Of a stretch of DNA of 32,344 nt, positions 26,944-32,344 are shown in pieces. How positions within the stretch are numbered: the stretch's first letter is position 1; each line of letters begins with the position of its first letter. Position numbers and translations under genes: made by a program. This DNA comes from Rhizobium sp. Q54 (GTDB lineage: Bacteria > Pseudomonadota > Alphaproteobacteria > Micropepsales > Micropepsaceae). The notes beneath the pieces are model-generated. The model worked only from the letters and a program-made list of their open reading frames with translations. It ran no database searches and had not been told where the DNA came from. The DNA lies in the NCBI GenBank assembly GCA_945882615.1, contig CAMCWK010000032.1, forward strand, positions 1 to 32,344, given 5' to 3'.

Positions 26944-27422
26944 GGCGCGGCGCCATAGATTTTCGTGAAAGCGTCCATCAGGATTGCTCGATCGGTGGGC
27001 TGGCCCTCGACCTTGATGGCATCGTCCTGCATCACCACGCCGGGCGAGGCGCGCTCCACCCAGATATGCGAGGCCGGGATCACCCAGCTCGTGTCATCCA
27101 GCGTGCCGGCCGCGATGAACACCAGCGCCGGCGAGGCCAGGTTCTGGTGCCACACCCGAACCCCGCAATGAGCGCAGCGCTTGATCTCCTTCACCCGCCC
27201 GGAATCGGCCGTGCTGAGGTAAGTATGCGTCTCGCCGGAAGCGGAGAAGGCCGCGCTATCTGCGATCAGCATCAACACATTGGTGGCGCCGCTGGTCTTC
27301 TTGCAGTCGTTGCAATGACAGGCATTGACCGCCAGGGGACGGGCGAACAGCTCATAGCGCACGGCGCGGCACAAACAGCCGCCGGTGTAGGGCGGCTTCG
27401 GAATCGGCGGACGTGCGGTCAT
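26940..27422 (-). CDS. GFA-family (CENP-V/GFA) zinc protein
   Basis: The product has 160 residues. It has the Cys pattern of the GFA fold: [11 protein letters not shown] (Cys16, Cys18), CHCNDCKK (Cys35, Cys37, Cys40) and CAHCGVRVW (Cys83, Cys86). These bind two zinc ions in the family type member, glutathione-dependent formaldehyde-activating enzyme. Most relatives are not proven to act on formaldehyde, so the substrate is left open. GGGAG precedes the ATG. The gene follows the ilvC terminator and its stop overlaps the purT start in a GTGA. Because PurT uses formate, a link to one-carbon chemistry is conceivable but is inference. Confidence 0.9.
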   Translation of the reverse strand: MTARPPIPKPPYTGGCLCRAVRYELFARPLAVNACHCNDCKKTSGATNVLMLIADSAAFSASGETHTYLSTADSGRVKEIKRCAHCGVRVWHQNLASPALVFIAAGTLDDTSWVIPASHIWVERASPGVVMQDDAIKVEGQPTDRAILMDAFTKIYGAAP

Positions 27423-27442
27423 GTCATGCTCCCAAATGCAGC

Positions 27443-27469
27443 AAGGCCCGGCGGGTTGCGCCGGGCCTT
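27443..27469 (-). terminator. Hairpin after ilvC
   Basis: AAGGCCCGGCG pairs perfectly with CGCCGGGCCTT around five bases, 31 nt after the ilvC stop. On the minus strand the run after it is GCTGCATTT, a weak U-tract; a strong T-run lies on the plus-strand side. It most likely ends the ilv operon, perhaps inefficiently, with read-through to the GFA gene. Confidence 0.7.
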
Positions 27470-27499
27470 GTGATCTTTTTTTCCAGCGGAAAAAGGAAA

Positions 27500-28727
<1,228 letters not shown>

Positions 28728-28741
28728 CCGAGGGGATTTCA

Positions 28742-29269
28742 TCACATAGCCTCCGGGCCGCGACTGATCGCGGCAACGCCGGTACGGGAAACATCGACCA
28801 GGCCAAGCGGGCGCATCAGCTCGATGAAACTGTCGATCTTGGCGGGAGCGCCGGTGATCTCGAACACGAAGCTGGCATGGGTGGTGTCGACCGGGCGGGC
28901 GCGGAAGGCGTCGGCCATGCGCAGCGCCTCGACCCGCTTTTCGCCAGTGCCGGCCACCTTGATCAGCGCCATTTCGCGCTCAATGCCGGCCTTGGCGGAT
29001 GTCCAGTTGGTGACGACATGGGTCGGCACCAAACGGCGCAGCTGGGTCTCGATCTGCTCGATCACATGCGGCGTGCCGGAGGTGACGATGGTGATGCGCG
29101 AGGTGCGCGCCATCGGATCGACCTCGGCCACCGTCAGGCTTTCAATGTTATAGCCGCGGCCGGAGAACAGCCCGACCACGCGCGCCAAGACGCCCGCCTC
29201 ATTGTCTACCAGAACGGTGAGGGTGTGGCGCTCATTCTCGGCGCTTTGCTTGACCTTGGTGTCGTGCAT
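28742..29269 (-). CDS. ilvN: Acetolactate synthase small (regulatory) subunit
   Basis: With the ATG of MHDTKVKQSAENERH the product has 175 residues. An N-terminal ACT domain covers about residues 13-90 (TLTVLVDNEAGVLARVVGLF, then SGRGYNIESLTVAEVDP), which binds valine for feedback inhibition. The C-terminal domain is about residues 95-175 (ALIKVAGTGEKRVEALRMAD, then FVFEITGAPAKIDSFIELMR). It binds the large subunit and activates it. The start lies one base after the ilvB stop, so the two are cotranslated. The C-terminus TGVAAISRGPEAM has a synonymously diverged duplicate 188 bp downstream, beyond a palindromic element. IlvH-type naming is equally valid. Confidence 0.96.
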   Translation of the reverse strand: MHDTKVKQSAENERHTLTVLVDNEAGVLARVVGLFSGRGYNIESLTVAEVDPMARTSRITIVTSGTPHVIEQIETQLRRLVPTHVVTNWTSAKAGIEREMALIKVAGTGEKRVEALRMADAFRARPVDTTHASFVFEITGAPAKIDSFIELMRPLGLVDVSRTGVAAISRGPEAM

Positions 29270-29270
29270 C

Positions 29271-31070
29271 TCAGACCAGCATCTTTCCGGCGTCACTGAT
29301 CTCGCCGCCGTCATCGGGCGACAGCAGCATCTCGTTATGCGCCGCACCCGACGGGATCATGGGATAGCAGTTCTCGGTGGGATCGACGCGCACGTCGAAC
29401 AGCACGGGCCGCCTGACATCGAGCATTTCCTGAATCTTGCCGTCCAGCTCCGACGGCTTTTCGGCGCGCAGGCCGACACAGCCGAAGGCATCGGCCATCT
29501 TGACGAAATCGGGCAGGGCTTCCGAATAGGAATGGGAATAGCGCTTGCCATGCAGGATTTCCTGCCACTGGCGCACCATGCCCATATATTCGTTGTTCAG
29601 GATGAAGATCTTGATCGGCAGATCGTACTGAATCGCGGTCGACATTTCCTGCATGGTCATCTGCACGCTGGCTTCGCCGGCAATGTCGATCACCAAGGCA
29701 TCCGGATGCGCCATCTGCACGCCCACTGCCGCCGGCAGACCATAGCCCATGGTGCCCAGACCGCCGGAGGTCATCCAGTGGTTGGGCTCGTTGAAATGGA
29801 AGCGCTGCGCCGCCCACATCTGATGCTGGCCAACCTCGGTCGTCACATAGACGTCCTTGCGGTGCTTGGTCAGCTCATAGAGACGGTCGATGGCATATTG
29901 CGGCTTGATGATGCTGTCGGAATTTCGATAGGACAGCGACTTCTTCCCGCGCCACTGGTCGATCTGCGCCCACCAGTCCTTCAGGGCGGCGCCCTGGACC
30001 TTGTGCTTCTGGCTCTTCCAGAAGCGGATCATCTCGCGCAGCGCCTTGGTGGCGTCAGCGACGATGGGCAGGTCCACCCGCACGATCTTGTTGATCTGCG
30101 AGGCATCGATATCCAGATGGATCTTCTTGGACTTGGGCGAGAAGGAGCTGACCTTGCCGGTGCAGCGATCGTCGAACCGCGCGCCCAGACAGATCATCAG
30201 GTCGCAATCATGCATGGCGTGATTGGCTTCCCAGGTGCCGTGCATGCCCAACATGCCCAGCCATTCCGGGCGCGAGGCCGGGAACGCGCCGAGCCCCATC
30301 AGGGTCGAGGTAACGGGGAAACCCGTCAGGTCCACCAGCTCGCGCAGCAGGGCGCTGGCTTCGGGCCCCGAATTGATCAGGCCGCCGCCGGTATAGAAGA
30401 CGGGCTTTTTCGCCGCCGCCATCATCTCCACCGCCTTGACGATGGACGACAGGTCCGGATCGGTCTTGGGGCGATAGGTGCGGTGATGGATCGACTGCGG
30501 CCCCAGATAGGAACCGGTCTGGAACTGGACGTCCTTGGGGATGTCGACCACCACCGGGCCCGGACGGCCCGTGGTCGCGATTTCGAAGGCTTCGTGCAGC
30601 ACGCGGCTCAGATCGCCAACATTCTTCACCAGCCAGTTGTGCTTGGTGCAGGGCCGGGTGATGCCGACCGTGTCGCATTCCTGGAAAGCGTCGGTGCCGA
30701 TCAGGTGCGTCGGCACCTGCCCCGTGAGGACCACCAGCGGAATGGAATCCATCAACGCGTCCGTCAGGCCGGTGACGGCATTGGTCGCGCCGGGACCAGA
30801 GGTCACCAGCACCACGCCGGGCTTGCCGGTGGAACGCGCATAGCCTTCGGCGGCATGGACCGCGCCCTGCTCATGGCGCACCAGAACATGGGTGATGCCT
30901 TCGACCTGGAACAGCGCGTCATAGATCGGCAGCACCGCGCCGCCGGGATAACCGAAAATGTGGGTGACGCCCTGATCCTTGAGGGCACGGATGACCATCT
31001 GCGCCCCGGTCATCGTCTGGGCGCTTTCGGCGGCCTGGGCCGCCTTTGTCAGTGTGTCGTCCTTGTCCAT
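29271..31070 (-). CDS. ilvB: Acetolactate synthase large (catalytic) subunit
   Basis: The product has 599 residues. It is a thiamine-diphosphate enzyme making acetolactate or acetohydroxybutyrate, the first shared step for valine, leucine and isoleucine. The catalytic glutamate lies in VLVRHEQGAVHAAEGYARST. The cofactor region has WMTSGGLGTMGYGLPAAVGV and DIAGEASVQMTMQEMSTAIQ; the usual GDG/GDA aspartate that binds magnesium is Glu here. FILNNEYMGMVRQWQEILHG follows. About 20 residues at the N-terminus (MDKDDTLTKAAQAAESAQTM) precede the family's usual start. GAGG stands seven bases ahead of the ATG. It opens the ilvBN(C) operon and is preceded by a leader peptide and terminator hairpin. Confidence 0.96.
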   Translation of the reverse strand: MDKDDTLTKAAQAAESAQTMTGAQMVIRALKDQGVTHIFGYPGGAVLPIYDALFQVEGITHVLVRHEQGAVHAAEGYARSTGKPGVVLVTSGPGATNAVTGLTDALMDSIPLVVLTGQVPTHLIGTDAFQECDTVGITRPCTKHNWLVKNVGDLSRVLHEAFEIATTGRPGPVVVDIPKDVQFQTGSYLGPQSIHHRTYRPKTDPDLSSIVKAVEMMAAAKKPVFYTGGGLINSGPEASALLRELVDLTGFPVTSTLMGLGAFPASRPEWLGMLGMHGTWEANHAMHDCDLMICLGARFDDRCTGKVSSFSPKSKKIHLDIDASQINKIVRVDLPIVADATKALREMIRFWKSQKHKVQGAALKDWWAQIDQWRGKKSLSYRNSDSIIKPQYAIDRLYELTKHRKDVYVTTEVGQHQMWAAQRFHFNEPNHWMTSGGLGTMGYGLPAAVGVQMAHPDALVIDIAGEASVQMTMQEMSTAIQYDLPIKIFILNNEYMGMVRQWQEILHGKRYSHSYSEALPDFVKMADAFGCVGLRAEKPSELDGKIQEMLDVRRPVLFDVRVDPTENCYPMIPSGAAHNEMLLSPDDGGEISDAGKMLV

Positions 31071-31107
31071 AGTCCCGTCCTCGAAAGTCCAATGCTCGCA
31101 AATCCAC

Positions 31108-31135
31108 CAAAGATAAAGGGGCGTTTCCGCCCCTT
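31108..31135 (-). terminator. Attenuator terminator upstream of ilvB
   Basis: On the minus strand, AAGGGGCG pairs with CGCCCCTT around GAAA and is followed by TATCTTT. It lies between the leader peptide and ilvB, 38 bp before the ilvB start. An earlier hairpin, CGAAGC-TGAC-GCTTCG (31161-31176), spans the leader stop codon and could compete with it. Confidence 0.8.
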
Positions 31136-31167
31136 GTCCGCATGGCCGCCCTGCCCAAAACGAAGCG

Positions 31168-31215
31168 TCAGCTTCGCTGGGTGTGCGGCCTGATAACTAC
31201 GAGCATTCTGTTCAT
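31168..31215 (-). CDS. ilvB leader peptide with Leu-Val-Val-Ile codons
   Basis: The 15-residue frame reads MNRMLVVIRPHTQRS and ends at TGA. Codons 5-8 are CTC GTA GTT ATC: Leu, Val, Val and Ile, exactly the amino acids made by the downstream genes. A hairpin spans the stop, and a terminator hairpin follows before ilvB, giving the layout of classical transcription attenuation as known for ilv operons of enterobacteria and described for ilvBN in Caulobacter. No ribosome binding site precedes the ATG, and a candidate promoter would start RNA within a few bases of it, so the peptide may be translated from a leaderless RNA; this is inference. Confidence 0.8.
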   Translation of the reverse strand: MNRMLVVIRPHTQRS

Positions 31216-31223
31216 GGCGGCGG

Positions 31224-31252
31224 AACTTAAGGATGCTGCAGCGCGGCGTCAA
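31224..31252 (-). promoter_or_regulatory. Candidate ilvB promoter
   Basis: TTGACG (31247-31252) on the minus strand is a good -35 box. A poor -10 candidate, TAAGTT (31224-31229), follows at 17-bp spacing. It lies at the end of miaA, 9 bp before the leader peptide ATG, predicting a nearly leaderless start. Confidence 0.4.
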
Positions 31253-31258
31253 GCAATT

Positions 31259-32170
31259 TCACGAAGAAACTTCGCCATATTGTGTAATTATATTGCTCAA
31301 TAATGGGTCATACCAGATATAATGTGGCATACGGTTGCGAAACCACGTCATCTGGCGCTTGGCGAATTGCCGCGTTGCGGTGATGGCATTTTCCAGCGCC
31401 GCTTCCTTGCTGAGTTCCCCCGCTGCCAGCGCCTGGAGGGGCCTGAGGCCCAGCAGCTTGGCCGCCGGCAGGGCCGGGTCCAGCCCTTTCAGCGCCTGCG
31501 CCTCCTCCAGCCCGCCCTGCTCCACCATCTGGCCGAAACGGGCCGCGATCCGGGCCCGCAGCTCGGGGCGTGGCGGGTCCAGCACAAAGGTGGCCAGCCT
31601 GGCGTCTTTCAGCACCGGCGCGGCGGGCGCGTTCTGCCATTCCGCCAGCGGACGGCCGGTTGCCTCGAACACCTCATAAGCGCGCAGCACCCGCTGGGGA
31701 TCGCTCGGCCGCAGCTTCGACGCGGTCAGCGGATCGCGCTCCATCAGGCGGGCGTGAAGTTGTTCGACGCCGATCTCCTCCAGCAGCGCGCGCGCCGCAT
31801 CGCGGGTATCCGCGGGAATTTCCGGAATGTCGGCCAGGCCCTCGGTGAGGGCGGAAAAATACATGCCGGTGCCACCGACAAAGATCGGCACGCGCCGCAT
31901 GTCGCGCGCCTGTTCCAGCGCCGCCAGCGCATCGTCCCGCCAGCGTCCGACCGAATAGACCTCCGCCGCGCCAACATGACCGTAGAGCAGATGTGGCACC
32001 CGCGCCTTGTCGGCAGCGCAAGGCTGCGCCGTCAGGATCGGCGCTTCGCGGTAAACCTGCATGGAGTCGGCATTGATGATCGCGCCGCCAATCGCCTCGG
32101 CCAGCGCCAGCGCCTCGCGCGACTTGCCGCTGGCGGTGGGGCCTGCAATAAGGACCGCGTCAAATTCCAT
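31259..32170 (-). CDS. miaA: tRNA dimethylallyltransferase
   Basis: With the ATG of MEFDAVLIAGPTASGKS the product has 303 residues, normal for MiaA; a longer frame upstream is not supported. It adds a dimethylallyl group to A37 of tRNAs reading codons that start with U. Motifs: P-loop GPTASGKS (residues 10-17), INADSMQVYREAPILTAQP with the catalytic Asp, VGGTGMYFSALTEGLADIPE, and the C-terminal TRQFAKRQMTWFRNR. The tail ends with an AT-rich stretch that contains the next operon's promoter. It is divergent from the last gene with only 9 bp between starts. No ribosome binding site is visible before the ATG. Confidence 0.95.
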   Translation of the reverse strand: MEFDAVLIAGPTASGKSREALALAEAIGGAIINADSMQVYREAPILTAQPCAADKARVPHLLYGHVGAAEVYSVGRWRDDALAALEQARDMRRVPIFVGGTGMYFSALTEGLADIPEIPADTRDAARALLEEIGVEQLHARLMERDPLTASKLRPSDPQRVLRAYEVFEATGRPLAEWQNAPAAPVLKDARLATFVLDPPRPELRARIAARFGQMVEQGGLEEAQALKGLDPALPAAKLLGLRPLQALAAGELSKEAALENAITATRQFAKRQMTWFRNRMPHYIWYDPLLSNIITQYGEVSS

Positions 32171-32179
32171 GCGTGAACA

Positions 32180-32344
32180 ATGTTTGTTCTGAACGTCATC
32201 GGCAAGGGCGCCGACCCCAAACTCTTCGCGAGGCTGGGCAGCGGCGACGCACAGATCCTGTCGCCGGGCCACGCCTTCGATCTTCCTCTTTCAAATGAAG
32301 AAGATGGGGTGGGCATCGCCGCTCTGATCGCGGCGCGCGACAGC
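32180..32344 (+). CDS. N-terminal fragment, possibly phosphoserine phosphatase SerB
   Basis: An open frame of 55 codons runs from an ATG to the window end. It begins MFVLNVIGKGADPKLFARLG and continues with QILSPGHAFDLPLSNEEDGV, then IAALIAARDS. In many alphaproteobacteria serB lies divergent from miaA, and SerB proteins there start with a short domain before the phosphatase part that includes a similar LSPG/LAPG-x-A-x-D stretch. None of the phosphatase motifs lie within the window, so the identity rests on gene order and a short resemblance. The start codon has no ribosome binding site and lies 9 bp from the miaA start. Confidence 0.5.
   Translation, partial: MFVLNVIGKGADPKLFARLGSGDAQILSPGHAFDLPLSNEEDGVGIAALIAARDS

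Noticed and set aside
29202..31193. Plus-strand frame of 663 codons opposite ilvB
   Set aside because: Same reason: composition typical of an antisense frame in high-GC DNA, against a complete ilvB.

Overview
The window looks like chromosomal DNA of a GC-rich alphaproteobacterium, possibly of the Rhizomicrobium/Micropepsaceae type. This rests on the mreBCD-mrdA-rodA cluster, the ilvBNC order, the protein styles and the TTGACG-type promoter elements. It is a judgement from sequence style, not a database match.

There are two halves. The left half (about 1 to 14.5 kb) is accessory. It holds small or exported genes of mixed composition: the end of a fasciclin-domain protein, a chalcone-isomerase-like exported protein, a DUF533 protein, a YqhA-type membrane protein, a solitary TadG-like VWA protein, a lone serine recombinase, a small HGG/STGP-motif protein, a beta-helix secreted protein, an exported DsrE-like protein, a secreted ankyrin protein, and a DUF262 nuclease-like gene followed by a 42-codon acidic ORF. 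Wide gaps between these genes carry a dispersed palindromic repeat. In three places it forms a composite of two hairpins set 46-47 bp apart. A 69-bp segment is present twice, 10.5 kb apart. One copy lies inside what looks like the decayed 3' end of a DUF1552-type gene. The accessory half ends at the 3' end of a tRNA-Lys(CTT), a usual border for islands.

The right half (14.75 kb to the end) is dense housekeeping DNA. The rod-shape operon mreB-mreC-mreD-mrdA-rodA runs on the minus strand with 1-nt overlaps. Upstream of it is leuA with a clear terminator. Divergent from leuA is a two-gene ABC transporter (fused double permease plus an ATPase with a C-terminal AAA-associated domain). It meets purT tail to tail, and purT is coupled to a GFA-family gene. 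Then comes the branched-chain amino acid operon ilvB-ilvN-ilvC, followed on its far side by miaA and a divergent partial gene that may be serB.

Two peptide-coding leaders too short for ordinary gene calling control the leucine and isoleucine/valine genes. A 15-codon ORF before ilvB contains consecutive Leu-Val-Val-Ile codons and is followed by a terminator hairpin. A 42-codon ORF before leuA contains four consecutive CTT leucine codons. Between ilvN and ilvC lies a 129-bp palindrome-ended element. On its far side is a second, synonymously diverged copy of the last 13 codons of ilvN, the pattern expected if an element inserted at the gene's 3' end and brought a replacement end.
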